Of a stretch of 64,000 bases of DNA, positions 17,306-26,460 are shown piece after piece. The stretch is from Pontimicrobium aquaticum (GTDB taxonomy: Bacteria; Bacteroidota; Bacteroidia; Flavobacteriales; Flavobacteriaceae). Position numbers and translations under genes: made by a program. Below the pieces are notes generated by a model that saw only the letters and a list, made by a program, of their open reading frames with translations, did not search any database and was not told the origin of the DNA. The number at the start of each line of letters is the position of its first letter. The stretch's first letter is position 1. The DNA lies in the NCBI RefSeq assembly GCF_005047595.1, contig NZ_SUPL01000001.1, forward strand, positions 248,001 through 312,000, in the 5' to 3' direction.

Positions 17306-17373
17306 AACTAAGTTTTTAGTTGAACAATAAAACAAATATAACTAAATTTTTAGTTTGAACTAATTTCTTAGTT
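17306..17373. promoter_or_regulatory. Three BlaI-type operators
   Basis: Three 16-bp palindromes share AACTAA-n4-TTAGTT: 17306-17321, 17340-17355 and 17358-17373. They cover the space upstream of blaI, and the last two are 18 bp apart centre to centre. A perfect TAnnTTTG -7 box lies between the first two. This is the layout expected for autorepression by BlaI. Confidence 0.8.
17333..17340 (-). promoter_or_regulatory. Predicted -7 box of the blaI promoter
   Basis: Reads TATATTTG on the minus strand, fitting the Bacteroidota TAnnTTTG element, 43-50 bp before the blaI start. No clear TTTG box was seen at the usual distance upstream. It sits between and against predicted BlaI sites, so bound repressor should block it. 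Confidence 0.5.
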
Positions 17374-17434
17374 AAAAAATGTAACATTTAGGGTGTAACT
17401 TCGTCAAACAATCAGTATTAATCACACGTATTAA

Positions 17435-17932
17435 ATGGATATATTTTTAGTTTTTGTAGCCGCATTATTTATGTTTTTGGGTATTATTGGTAGTTTTTTA
17501 CCTGTGTTGCCTGGGCCATTAACCAGCTGGTTTGGATTATTAATTTTACATCTAACCGATACCATTCCAATGAATTGGACATTTCTAGGCATTTGGTTAG
17601 CTGTTGCGATATTTATTTGGGTATTAGATTATGTTATTCCTGCCATGGGAACCAAAAGATTTGGAGGCAGTAAATATGGTATGATTGGCACAACCATTGG
17701 ACTTCTAGTTGGGTTGTTTTCCCCTATTCCTTTTGGGATTATTATAGGTGCTTTTATTGGTGCTTTAATTGGCGAGCTCATTAATAAAAACGATAAAGAT
17801 GTTGCATTAAAAGCTGCATTTGGCTCTTTTCTTGGGTTTTTAACCTCAACCTTTTTAAAATTTATTTTTGCAATTATTTATTTAGGGCTATACTTTATGA
17901 AGGTCTGGGAATACAAAAGCGCTTTGTTTTAA
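17435..17932 (+). CDS. DUF456 membrane protein
   Basis: A 165-residue protein with four or five hydrophobic helices and DUF456's glycine-rich patterns: GIIGSFLPVLPGP near the N-terminus and GMIGTTIGLLVGLFSPIPFGIIIGAFIGALIGE in the middle (residues about 75-110). The family is widespread with unknown role. It is divergent from blaI across the operator block, so a shared regulation by BlaI is possible but not shown. Confidence 0.88.
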   Translation: MDIFLVFVAALFMFLGIIGSFLPVLPGPLTSWFGLLILHLTDTIPMNWTFLGIWLAVAIFIWVLDYVIPAMGTKRFGGSKYGMIGTTIGLLVGLFSPIPFGIIIGAFIGALIGELINKNDKDVALKAAFGSFLGFLTSTFLKFIFAIIYLGLYFMKVWEYKSALF

Positions 17933-17937
17933 ATAAA

Positions 17938-17972
17938 AAAACCGCATGACCAACTTTTGTTGGTCATGTGGC
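17938..17972 (-). terminator. Strong hairpin terminator
   Basis: Stem of 13 bp (17942-17954 with 17959-17971) with a TTTT loop, and a T run on the minus strand (A run before the stem on the plus strand). On the minus strand it would end transcription from the response regulator gene at 18197, though about 225 bp beyond its stop; on the plus strand it lies 9 bp after the DUF456 stop but without a T run. Confidence 0.7.
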
Positions 17973-18073
17973 GTGTCAATTGCTATTAATTCAACAAATA
18001 AATTAGAGGGATAATTAATTTTCTTCGTTGTCTTTTTCAAATATAAATGTAAGCTTGCAATTTTTGTTGTGGT

Positions 18074-18104
18074 AAAACCGTAAACTTATTACGGGAAAAC
18101 CGTA
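18074..18104. promoter_or_regulatory. Direct repeats AAAACCGTA, 22 bp apart
   Basis: The 9-mer occurs at 18074-18082 and 18096-18104, a two-turn spacing typical for response-regulator dimers. It lies in the 264-bp gap between two convergent gene ends, so no promoter target is evident. Low certainty. Confidence 0.3.
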
Positions 18105-18196
18105 GTTTATGTATAATTCATATCTAAATGAGAGATTTTAAAAAATCACAAAAGTGAAAATTTAACATTTAAGTTATGAGGAAGTATATATTTTTC

Positions 18197-18874
18197 TTAC
18201 AAGAACCCTTTATGTCTTGCTTCTTTTAGGAGTGTTTCATCATTTCCATCTTCAACATCAAATAATAGTTTTAGGTGTTTTTTTCGTTTTTCAATAGCAC
18301 TCATTGACAAATCAATATGTTCCTTAAGTGATTTTGTTTTTACACCTTTTGATAGTAAGTGAAGTATTTTACGATTGGTTTCATCTAAATAGATATCGCT
18401 TGTAATAGTAGTTTTTAAAAATGTATTTACAGTACTACTGTAATATGGTGGATTTGTTAATATATGCTGAAAAGCTTCGGCTAACTCACTTGATGTTAAG
18501 TCGCTTTTAATTAATAAGCCTTCTGGGTTTATTTCTTTAATGATATTTAATATTCTAAATGATTCATTAAACATGGTTAAGATAACAACTTTAGCATCTG
18601 GCAAATATTCTCTAGCTATTTTTGCAAGATCTTCTCCAGAAGTAATCAATCCATCTTTTGAAGCTGGTAAGCTAATATCAAAAAAACATACATCATATAA
18701 ACTATCTAGACTGCTTGATGCTTTTTTTATTAATTCAAAAGCCATGTCGCAATCGTGTGCTATGTCAATATCTAAATGTTGGTGTGGTTTTTTTGTAGCT
18801 ACTAAGGTCATTTGATATCCTTCTATAATCATTGGATGATCATCGACCATAAGTATTTTTAAATGTTGTTCCAT
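18197..18874 (-). CDS. Response regulator of the TPR kinase
   Basis: A 225-residue two-domain regulator. The receiver (about 1-130) has the acidic MVDDHP pocket, phospho-accepting Asp in CFFDISLP, and the conserved Lys in IKSDLTSSE. The C-terminal DNA-binding part resembles a sigma-70 region 4/LuxR-type HTH (KGVKTKSLKEHIDLSMSAIEKRKKHLKLLF). It lies 8 bp after the kinase gene, so the two form a two-component pair. Confidence 0.9.
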   Translation of the reverse strand: MEQHLKILMVDDHPMIIEGYQMTLVATKKPHQHLDIDIAHDCDMAFELIKKASSSLDSLYDVCFFDISLPASKDGLITSGEDLAKIAREYLPDAKVVILTMFNESFRILNIIKEINPEGLLIKSDLTSSELAEAFQHILTNPPYYSSTVNTFLKTTITSDIYLDETNRKILHLLSKGVKTKSLKEHIDLSMSAIEKRKKHLKLLFDVEDGNDETLLKEARHKGFL

Positions 18875-18882
18875 AATAGCTA

Positions 18883-20901
18883 TTAGACAGGAATAAATAT
18901 TTTAATAATGGTTCCAACATCAATTTTAGAATATACTTCGACTTTACCTCCTATATCCCTAATTCTAGAGTCAATGTTTTTTAATCCTATTCCTTTTCTT
19001 GCTTTATTGACATTAAAGCCAGAACCATCATCTTCTATAGTACATAAAATTACGTTATTTTTTAATTGGAAACTAATTTTTACAAGACTTGCATTAGCAT
19101 GTTTGTAAATATTTTGCATGGTTTCCTGTAACATTCTATAAATGTGAATTTTAGTTTTGTTAGGCATTTCCTCCCAATCAATACTATCGTCATTTGTAAA
19201 TTTATAACTAATATTATATGCTGTAGTTTGGGTTTCTACTAATGCTTTTATAATATCTATAAATCTTGAATCTGCAACAAAATCGGAATTTAAATCGTGA
19301 GATATTTTTCTAATTTCGGTTTCTATGGTTTTAAGTTGTTCTATATATTGACTTCTACTTTTGGCAGCTTCTTCAGTTTGCACTAGGTTTAAGCTATCTA
19401 AGCTTAACCTTGTTCCAAATAGTTTTCCTAAAATACCATCGTGAAGTTCTTCGGATATTCGTTTTTTCTCATGGGTTCGTCCTTCTTCAATTTTATCTTG
19501 TTGTGCTAACATTAAATTATAAATTTCTTCATTAGCCTCTTGTTGCTTTTGAATAAATTCTAACTTACGGTTTTTTGCTCTTTGTGTGATAACAAAATAT
19601 AACAGCGTTAAACTAATAAGGAGTCCAACAGAAATAATTAGAAACAATTGTCGTTCCTTAGATAATTGTTCTTTTTCTTCTTCTAATATATCTGTTTCGT
19701 ATTCAATTCGGGCAAATTTGTCTCGAATAGCTCTTTCATTATTTAAAAGACTATCATTAAGCTTTATATGCTCATATAAATACGCTTTTCCTTTTTCTCC
19801 TTCTTCTGTAAAAGAAAGTAATTTTAAAGACCTTAATATCTCTTCTGTTGAGTTTAATTCTCTAGCAACATCTAATGTCTTTTTTGTGTAAAATTCTGCT
19901 GACTCTTTATTGTTATTCTCTAAATAAAATTCCGCCATATCATTACCAATACCTAAAAGTCCATAAGGGTCGTTCAAACTATCTGTTATTTTATATGCTT
20001 CTTTAAAAATTTGTTCAGCCTCTTCTTTATTATTTGGGTTTAATTTTAATTTTGCTAATGCTTCATTGCCTTTTGCTATGACATAAATAGAAGGGTCTAA
20101 CTCAATAAACGCTTTGTTTTTTGAAATCTCATTAAAAATATTAAGTGCTTCATTATATTTTCCTTTTTGCAATAAGGAATACCCTATGTTATTCCTGCTA
20201 TTGACCAAATACCATAGGTTCTCCTTAATATCTTCGCTAACTTTTAGTGCTTGAGTTTGGTAATTAATAGCCTGATCATAATTCTCCAGTTTCACAGATA
20301 TGACAGCAAGTAAATTTAATAAATGATATGTCGTTTCTAGATTTCTCTGACTAGCCTTTAATTCCCTAATAAGCTTTAAAGCGCTTATAGCATTCTTTTC
20401 AGAGCCTATATAGTCCCGTTCCGTTTCTTGAATATTAGCCATTGTAAACAATGTCTCAGCTCTATTGCGAATATCTCCCATTCTATCATAAACTTTTACT
20501 GCATTATAGTAGTAGTAATAAGCACTATCGTTTTGTGTTTGGGTTTTATAATAGTAGCCTAGATTTTGATAGGTATATGCTATATAGGTGGTGTCTTGAA
20601 GTTTTTTTGCCAAAATGAGATTTGATTTATTGATTTTACCAAACTCATCATTCAAATCAAAATATAAGTATAAGCGAGATAAATTCCAGCTGCTTTTTAA
20701 GAGTGTTGTATCTATCGCTAGTTCTTTAGACTGTTGAACTGCCAAATTAGCCAGTGTAATTCTTTCATCAGGGCTAAGTTCCCTATCATTAGATAACTTC
20801 CTCAAATTTAAAATACTATCTAGTTGTACTTGAGGCTCTTTAGATTGCGCTGAGAGACATACACTTATAAAAGATAGCATTACAAAAAAACAGTTTTTCA
20901 A
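18883..20901 (-). CDS. TPR-containing sensor histidine kinase
   Basis: A 672-residue kinase: signal peptide, an N-terminal periplasmic region of about 7 TPR-like repeats (residues about 50-380, with motifs such as YNEALNIFNEISK), one TM helix (LFLIISVGLLISLTLLYFVI), a HisKA_3-type dimerisation domain (HEKKRISEELHDGILGKLFG with the phospho-accepting His) and an HATPase lobe (DDGSGFN, KGIGLKNIDSRI). Such HPK7-type kinases pair with LuxR-like regulators; the partner follows 8 bp downstream. The signal sensed is unknown. Confidence 0.92.
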   Translation of the reverse strand: MKNCFFVMLSFISVCLSAQSKEPQVQLDSILNLRKLSNDRELSPDERITLANLAVQQSKELAIDTTLLKSSWNLSRLYLYFDLNDEFGKINKSNLILAKKLQDTTYIAYTYQNLGYYYKTQTQNDSAYYYYYNAVKVYDRMGDIRNRAETLFTMANIQETERDYIGSEKNAISALKLIRELKASQRNLETTYHLLNLLAVISVKLENYDQAINYQTQALKVSEDIKENLWYLVNSRNNIGYSLLQKGKYNEALNIFNEISKNKAFIELDPSIYVIAKGNEALAKLKLNPNNKEEAEQIFKEAYKITDSLNDPYGLLGIGNDMAEFYLENNNKESAEFYTKKTLDVARELNSTEEILRSLKLLSFTEEGEKGKAYLYEHIKLNDSLLNNERAIRDKFARIEYETDILEEEKEQLSKERQLFLIISVGLLISLTLLYFVITQRAKNRKLEFIQKQQEANEEIYNLMLAQQDKIEEGRTHEKKRISEELHDGILGKLFGTRLSLDSLNLVQTEEAAKSRSQYIEQLKTIETEIRKISHDLNSDFVADSRFIDIIKALVETQTTAYNISYKFTNDDSIDWEEMPNKTKIHIYRMLQETMQNIYKHANASLVKISFQLKNNVILCTIEDDGSGFNVNKARKGIGLKNIDSRIRDIGGKVEVYSKIDVGTIIKIFIPV

Positions 20902-20922
20902 ACCTTAGATTTTCAATATATT

Positions 20923-20930
20923 CAAATTTA
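20923..20930 (-). promoter_or_regulatory. Predicted -7 box for the TPR kinase operon
   Basis: The minus strand reads TAAATTTG, a perfect TAnnTTTG, 22 bp upstream of the kinase start. No matching upstream TTTG box at the normal distance. Confidence 0.35.
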
Positions 20931-20980
20931 AGCTAAAAATAATAACTTTAGGTGAATTAAAAAGGTATATACATAAAAAG

Positions 20981-21018
20981 AAAAAGCCCATTATATATTA
21001 ATTATAATGGACTTTTTT
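20981..21018 (-). terminator. Rho-independent terminator after the small peptide gene
   Basis: An 11-bp stem (20985-20995 with 21003-21013, one G-T pair and near-perfect otherwise) with T runs on both sides. It lies 20 bp after the stop of the minus-strand peptide gene and separates it from the kinase gene. Confidence 0.75.
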
Positions 21019-21036
21019 ATTATAAATTAGCAATCT

Positions 21037-21234
21037 TTACAGTTGCTCTTGACCTGGTTTAATTCCATCCTTTTTTCCAACAGATGCAATAAGTTTTGTA
21101 TCCTTTTTAACTTCTTTATAAGAAGCTACTTGAGATTCTGAAAAGTTTAGTTCTGTTTCTGTTTGTTTACTTGTTCCTGAAATAGTTAAGCAAAATACTG
21201 CTGCTACTAATAATGTAATTTTTAGGGATTTCAT
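21037..21234 (-). CDS. Small exported hypothetical peptide
   Basis: A 65-residue peptide with an N-terminal signal segment (MKSLKITLLVAAVFCLTISG) and a short lysine/glutamate-rich mature part ending GIKPGQEQL. The gene has its own terminator at 20981-21018. No family is recognised; similar short secreted peptides sit next to TPR kinases in flavobacteria, but a functional link is only a guess. Confidence 0.6.
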   Translation of the reverse strand: MKSLKITLLVAAVFCLTISGTSKQTETELNFSESQVASYKEVKKDTKLIASVGKKDGIKPGQEQL

Positions 21235-21606
21235 AGTTATTCGTTTTGGGGTTATTATTATATCTATTATTATTTTACATTTTTAATGTACTAATAGTTA
21301 TAGTTTGTGAGGGAGCACAATGGACCAATAATAACTAAACACAAACAGTGTTTAACAAATAATTTTTGAGGGTTACAATTAAATAATTGTAAAAAAGGAT
21401 TAATTAAATTTTCTTAAAAAGCATGAGGGAATTGTTTGGGGCTTTTAAGAGACGTAAATATAGTATTGGATAGATGGAAGAATTAAAAATACCGATTAAG
21501 TGTTTGATATATTCGATGAAATACATTAAAAAGATAATTTTCCTACAAATAAAATGAGTTTACCTGTTAAAAATTGCATTGCTAAGATATGGCTTTTATT
21601 TAATAA
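21235..21606. other. Gap without a supported gene
   Basis: A 372-bp gap between the peptide gene and the dehydrogenase gene. It should include the minus-strand promoter of the peptide gene; no clear repeat, hairpin or reading frame with gene-like properties was seen. Confidence 0.5.
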
Positions 21607-24522
21607 TTAAAGTAATGCTTCTTTTAAAATAGATACTGGATGCTTTGACTCTTTATCTATTCCGTCTTTTATTTGATGTCTACAACTTGTCCCTGAAGCC
21701 ACAATAGTTAAGTCTTTATTTAGATTTCTGAGCTTTTTAAATAGTGATTCTTCTCCTATTTGCATGCTTAGGTCGTAATGTTCCTTTTCGTAACCAAACG
21801 ATCCTGCCATACCACAACAACCACTATTTATAATAGTAACGACGTAGTTTTTAGGAAGCGATAACATATTAAACGTATGTGAGCTGTTACTCAATGCCTT
21901 TTGATGACAGTGCGCGTGTATTTTAATAGTTATTGCTTTATCATGAAACCTTTGCGATGATATTTTTCCTTGCGTAATTTGATTATCAATAAACTCTTCA
22001 ATTGTAAATGTATGTTTTGAAATATTTAGTGCAGACTTTTTATCATCAGCTAATCGCAAATATTCATCTCTAAATGTGAGTATGGCTGAAGGCTCAATAC
22101 CAACAAGAGGCACTTCCTTATCAATAACATCCTTAAAAATAGTAATGTTTTTATTTGCTATGGCTTTTGCTTTATCTAAAATACCTTTCGATATATAACT
22201 TCTCCCGCTTTCTTCGTGATTAATAATGTGAACTTTATAACCAAGGTTCGTTAATAGGCTAATGGCATCAATACCTACCTCAACATCATAAAAATTTGTA
22301 AACTCATCAATAAATAAATAGAGTTCTCCGTTTTTGTTTTGCTCTATCTCAAACCGTTGCTTATTCTTTTTATACCTGTTAAAAAAAGTTGTTCTATGTA
22401 ACTTAGGAATACTTCTTTGTACAGCAACTCCTATTATTTTTTTAACAATTGAAGTATTTAATAAGGCATTTGTAATTGCTGGAAACTTACTTCCTAACTT
22501 ATTCCATTTGTTACTAGACGCAAATAGTTTGGTTCTAAACGGAATACCATGCGCTTTATAATATTGATATTGAAACTCTGCCTTTAAAGCTGACACATCT
22601 ACATTACTTGGGCATTCACTTGCACAAGCTTTACAACTTAAACATAAATCGAAAACCTGCTTAAGCGCTTCACTATCAAATTTATTAGTTTTCTTTGAAG
22701 TAGTTAATACGTCTCGCAACGCATTAGCACGTGCTCTAGTAGTATCTTTTTCGTTTTTAGTGGCTCTATAACTCGGACACATAGTACCTCCAGCAAAGGC
22801 AGGTTTTCTACAATCGCCTGAACCATTGCATTTTTCGGCAGCACGAAGAATGCCTTGGCTATCCGAAAAATCCGTTATAGTTTCAATGTCTGGTTCAATT
22901 CTATCTGTTTCATACCTCAAGTTTTTATCCATTGGAAACGGATTTACAATCTTACCTTGATTAAAGATATTATCAGGATCGAAAGTAAATTTGACTTTTT
23001 TTATCAACTGATAATTTTTTTCTCCAATCATTATTGGAATAAATTCTGCTCTTACAATACCGTCTCCATGTTCGCCACTAAATGATCCTCCATTCTTTTT
23101 TACTAGAAGTGCTGTTTCGTAAGTGATTTGTCTAAATAGTTGTACATCTTCTGCTTTTTTAAGATTCAGTATTGGACGTAAGTGCAATTCGCCAGCACCA
23201 GCATGTGCATAATACACTGCTTTTTGGCCAAACTTATCCATCATCGCTGTAAATTCTTCAATATAATCTGGAAGGTCATCTACTTCTACTGCTGTATCCT
23301 CAATACAAGGCACTGCTTTTTTATCTCCTGCTATGTTTCCAAGCAATCCTAAACCAGCTTTTCGTAAGCTAATAGCTTTATTAACATCCTCGTTAAACAA
23401 CATTGGGTAAGCATACCCCAAATTATGTTCTTTTAAAACAGCAATGACATTTTCAGCAAGTTGTTTTGCTATTTTTAAATCGTCATGTCTTACTTCTAAC
23501 ATTAAAATAGCTTCAGGATCGTCTTCGATAAAAAATCTATTTTTAAGTTGCTCACGATTATTTTTAGTACAGTCTAAAATGGTTTTGTCCATAAGCTCAC
23601 ACATGTATAAATTATGTTTCATAGCATGAACCACTGCTTGTAAACTCTCATTCACACTTGTAAAATGCGCTGCAATTAACACACTGTTTTCAGGAGGAAG
23701 TGCATCTAACTTTAAGGTTATTTCTGTAGTAAAAGCAAGCGTTCCTTCGCTTCCACATAATAACTTCGCAATGTTTATGTGGTTATTAGAATCACTAAAA
23801 ATCTCCGAATCAATTAAAGCATCTAGTGCATATCCTGTATTTCTACGATGAATGTTAGGTTTTGGGAACCTCTTAGCTATTTCTTTTTGAACATGTTTAT
23901 TTGAAAGCTCCTTAAGAAGGGTTTTATAAATGCTACCTTCTAAATCATCTTGAGATATTTTTTGTTCAAATTCTTTTTTTAAAAGTGAGCCAAATTCAAC
24001 TTCAGAGCCATCACTTAAAATAGTATTAAGAGTTAATACTTTATCTCTAGTAACTCCATATTGAATGGAGGTGGTTCCAGATGAATTATTTCCAACCATA
24101 CCACCTATCATACATCGATTACTTGTAGAGGTGTTAGGCCCAAAAAATAATCCGTGAGGTTTTAAAAATTCATTTAATTCGTCACGAATAACTCCAGGTT
24201 GAATTGTTATAGTTTTTTCTTCTTTATTAAACTCAAGTATTTTATTGAAGTATTTAGAAACATCTACAACCATGCCTTTACCAACACACTGTCCTGCTAA
24301 AGATGTTCCTGCTGTTCTTGGAATAAGCGTTGTTTTGTTGTTTTTTGCAAAGCGGATTAACAACTTAATATCCTTAACAGTTTTTGGTAACGCTACTGCT
24401 TCAGGTAACATTCTATAAGCCGAAGCATCGGTTGCATAAATAGTACGATGAAGCTCATCAAAATAAAGCTCTCCAGAAAAATTTGCTTTTAAATCGTTAT
24501 AACGTTTGCTATCTACCTGCAA
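21607..24522 (-). CDS. FAD-linked oxidase with Fe-S domain (D-lactate/glycolate dehydrogenase type)
   Basis: A 971-residue fusion. N-terminal FAD-binding type-4 domain (LIPRTAGTSLAGQCVGKGMV, then NSSGTTSIQYG) and FAD-oxidase C-terminal domain (GEHGDGIVRAEF), then a 4Fe-4S domain (CNGSGDCRKPAF ... CLSCKACASECPSN) and a CCG-type module (HCHQKALS ... SGCCGMAGSFGYE). Such proteins oxidise D-lactate, D-2-hydroxyglutarate or glycolate and pass electrons to the quinone pool. The substrate cannot be read from the sequence. Separate from the operon upstream by 82 bp but may be read through. Confidence 0.9.
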   Translation of the reverse strand: MQVDSKRYNDLKANFSGELYFDELHRTIYATDASAYRMLPEAVALPKTVKDIKLLIRFAKNNKTTLIPRTAGTSLAGQCVGKGMVVDVSKYFNKILEFNKEEKTITIQPGVIRDELNEFLKPHGLFFGPNTSTSNRCMIGGMVGNNSSGTTSIQYGVTRDKVLTLNTILSDGSEVEFGSLLKKEFEQKISQDDLEGSIYKTLLKELSNKHVQKEIAKRFPKPNIHRRNTGYALDALIDSEIFSDSNNHINIAKLLCGSEGTLAFTTEITLKLDALPPENSVLIAAHFTSVNESLQAVVHAMKHNLYMCELMDKTILDCTKNNREQLKNRFFIEDDPEAILMLEVRHDDLKIAKQLAENVIAVLKEHNLGYAYPMLFNEDVNKAISLRKAGLGLLGNIAGDKKAVPCIEDTAVEVDDLPDYIEEFTAMMDKFGQKAVYYAHAGAGELHLRPILNLKKAEDVQLFRQITYETALLVKKNGGSFSGEHGDGIVRAEFIPIMIGEKNYQLIKKVKFTFDPDNIFNQGKIVNPFPMDKNLRYETDRIEPDIETITDFSDSQGILRAAEKCNGSGDCRKPAFAGGTMCPSYRATKNEKDTTRARANALRDVLTTSKKTNKFDSEALKQVFDLCLSCKACASECPSNVDVSALKAEFQYQYYKAHGIPFRTKLFASSNKWNKLGSKFPAITNALLNTSIVKKIIGVAVQRSIPKLHRTTFFNRYKKNKQRFEIEQNKNGELYLFIDEFTNFYDVEVGIDAISLLTNLGYKVHIINHEESGRSYISKGILDKAKAIANKNITIFKDVIDKEVPLVGIEPSAILTFRDEYLRLADDKKSALNISKHTFTIEEFIDNQITQGKISSQRFHDKAITIKIHAHCHQKALSNSSHTFNMLSLPKNYVVTIINSGCCGMAGSFGYEKEHYDLSMQIGEESLFKKLRNLNKDLTIVASGTSCRHQIKDGIDKESKHPVSILKEALL

Positions 24523-24604
24523 TTAATAATATTTTATAAGGTAAATATAAACAATGACTCCATATAGTAGATATTAGATAACGCCATAATTAAACTAATT
24601 AAGG

Positions 24605-25162
24605 TTAGTTAGCTTTATTAAGCTTTTCACAATGTATAACATGTTCGGTTACTCCTCCTTTAAGAGACACAACATGATACTTTTCGAAAACTTCATGAAA
24701 CTTTTTAAAATTAAATTTTGTTAAAAGCACTTGACTAAAGAAAGTGTTTTGCCTCATAAGTTTATGAGTACTTTTAATAATATTATTGCTTTTTTCTTTA
24801 CTAAAAAACGAAAAAGGAATTGACGATACAACACCATCTATATCCTTGTTTAAATACTGATTAATGTTTTCGGCGCCATCATTAATAATAATTAATCTAT
24901 CATCCGAAATATGTTCTCTTACATAATCACAAAATTTCTTATTTACTTCAAAGGCATAGAGCTTTGACGAAAGTGAAATGGTATTTAAAATTTCTTGAGT
25001 TATATTACCATGTCCTATTCCAAATTCAACAATAATTTTACCTTCTTCTTTAGGTAGTTGTTTACATATTTCAATTTCTACTTTTCTACTAGTTTCAGTT
25101 ATAGCACCAGTAACTAAAATGTTTTTAGCAAAAGCTATAGATGTTTTTAATTTTTTTTTCAT
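24605..25162 (-). CDS. SAM-dependent methyltransferase, phospholipid N-methyltransferase-like
   Basis: A 185-residue Rossmann methyltransferase with IVEFGIGHGNITQEIL as the SAM motif, VNKKFCDYV, and a VSSIPFSFF segment comparable to the family's VSGLP block. The length and N-terminus (KKLKTSIAFAKNILVTGAI) fit PmtA-like enzymes more than rRNA dimethylases. It is the last gene of the seven-gene envelope operon, 33 bp after the YaiO gene, so an amine on an envelope glycan or lipid may be its substrate. Confidence 0.78.
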   Translation of the reverse strand: MKKKLKTSIAFAKNILVTGAITETSRKVEIEICKQLPKEEGKIIVEFGIGHGNITQEILNTISLSSKLYAFEVNKKFCDYVREHISDDRLIIINDGAENINQYLNKDIDGVVSSIPFSFFSKEKSNNIIKSTHKLMRQNTFFSQVLLTKFNFKKFHEVFEKYHVVSLKGGVTEHVIHCEKLNKAN

Positions 25163-25195
25163 TTATGAGTGAAAAATCTATTTACGGCGAAGATA

Positions 25196-26446
25196 TTAAC
25201 GAAACCTGAAATCCCAAGATATTCCAAAAGAATAAATCCAAAAATAATTACCAGGATCAAAACTTATTTCTTGATGTGAAACACCAGCCTGAACTCCCCA
25301 AGAATTTTTATTATTACTTGAGGTAAAATAATAGCCTACATTAAATTTTTGAGACTTAAGATTAATGATTTCATCCTCGTTGCCTTCAAAATTAAATCTA
25401 TAAATATCAGGTGAAAACCCCATACCAGCAGCTATACTTAAATAATTGTTTGCATCACTTCTATATTTTCTATACGTAAGGGTTCCCGATTTACTTGCTT
25501 TTGGTTCTCCTGGTGTTACATAGGCTCTAAACGACCAATAACTATTGCCAGAATACCAGCCAACCGAACCTGTATAAATGGTTGTTGTTGAACTATATTT
25601 TAAAGCTCTAAATCCTAAGGAAGCTTCTAGACTTAATGGCAAGGATTTGTGCAATTCGGCACCATAACGAATATCAGGATATAAAAATGAATTAGATACA
25701 CCAAAGTTAAGATACGCATACAATCCAGGAAGTATTCTTGGGTACGCATCTACTTCAAACTGTGCTCCAGTAGATGCAAAACGATGACTAACATTTAATT
25801 TTCCGTGAATGCTACCAAATTTTGTTTGCCTTACATACTTTAAGAGGTAATACTGCATTGGATCAAAAACTTGAGAATACAAATCGACAGAACTTTTTAA
25901 ACCAATAGTGTTTAGGCTTAAATCGCTAATTAAACTTGTTTTATAAGCAAGCGTTTTTTCATGATTTGGATGTAATAAAAGACTGTTATTAATTGTTTTT
26001 AATGCTTCCTGCTTATTGCCTGAAGCATCTTCGGCGCTTGCTTTTAAATATAAAATATCTGGATTGTTAGGAAACTGCTTTAATGCCTTTTTAGACATTT
26101 CCAGAGCTTTAAAAGGCGATTCGCTCCACAACTCGTTTTTTATAGCTGCTTCCCATGTGGTTAATCGTTGAGGGGATTTTTCCAAAACATATGAAAACTC
26201 TTTTCTAGCTTTATCATAAGCTCCATCCCAAGAATAGGTACTAGCCAAAAACGAACGTATGTCATGATAATCAGGGTACTTTGTTAATATTAGCAGTAAT
26301 GAATCTTGAGCTTGAGCTCTTTGATTATTAAAAGCCATGTCTCTAGCTACTTTAAAAACTCTATCTGGATCGCCTTTAAATTCTTTTTCCTGAGCAAATC
26401 CGCAAAGTGTTAAAGAAAACAGTAATAAAAAAATTGTCTTTTTCAT
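25196..26446 (-). CDS. TPR / YaiO-type outer-membrane beta-barrel protein
   Basis: A 416-residue protein: signal peptide (ending LCGFAQ), a TPR domain (residues about 25-165, e.g. YKARKEFSYVLEKSPQR pattern) and a C-terminal barrel (residues about 185-416) with YaiO-type strands (YLLKYVRQTKFGSIHGKLN ... GVSHQEISFDPGNYFWIYSFGISWDFRF), ending in aromatic R-F-R. YaiO-like proteins pair with glycan synthases at the outer membrane. Context: 14 bp after the sulfatase-fold gene; a probable export or anchoring pore of the operon. Confidence 0.88.
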   Translation of the reverse strand: MKKTIFLLLFSLTLCGFAQEKEFKGDPDRVFKVARDMAFNNQRAQAQDSLLLILTKYPDYHDIRSFLASTYSWDGAYDKARKEFSYVLEKSPQRLTTWEAAIKNELWSESPFKALEMSKKALKQFPNNPDILYLKASAEDASGNKQEALKTINNSLLLHPNHEKTLAYKTSLISDLSLNTIGLKSSVDLYSQVFDPMQYYLLKYVRQTKFGSIHGKLNVSHRFASTGAQFEVDAYPRILPGLYAYLNFGVSNSFLYPDIRYGAELHKSLPLSLEASLGFRALKYSSTTTIYTGSVGWYSGNSYWSFRAYVTPGEPKASKSGTLTYRKYRSDANNYLSIAAGMGFSPDIYRFNFEGNEDEIINLKSQKFNVGYYFTSSNNKNSWGVQAGVSHQEISFDPGNYFWIYSFGISWDFRFR

Positions 26447-26460
26447 GTTTTTGGATTGCT

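Noticed and set aside
24605-25162. Reading the gene as KsgA rRNA dimethyltransferase
   Set aside because: It is too short and the SSIPF block and N-terminus fit PmtA-like enzymes better than the NLPY motif of KsgA.
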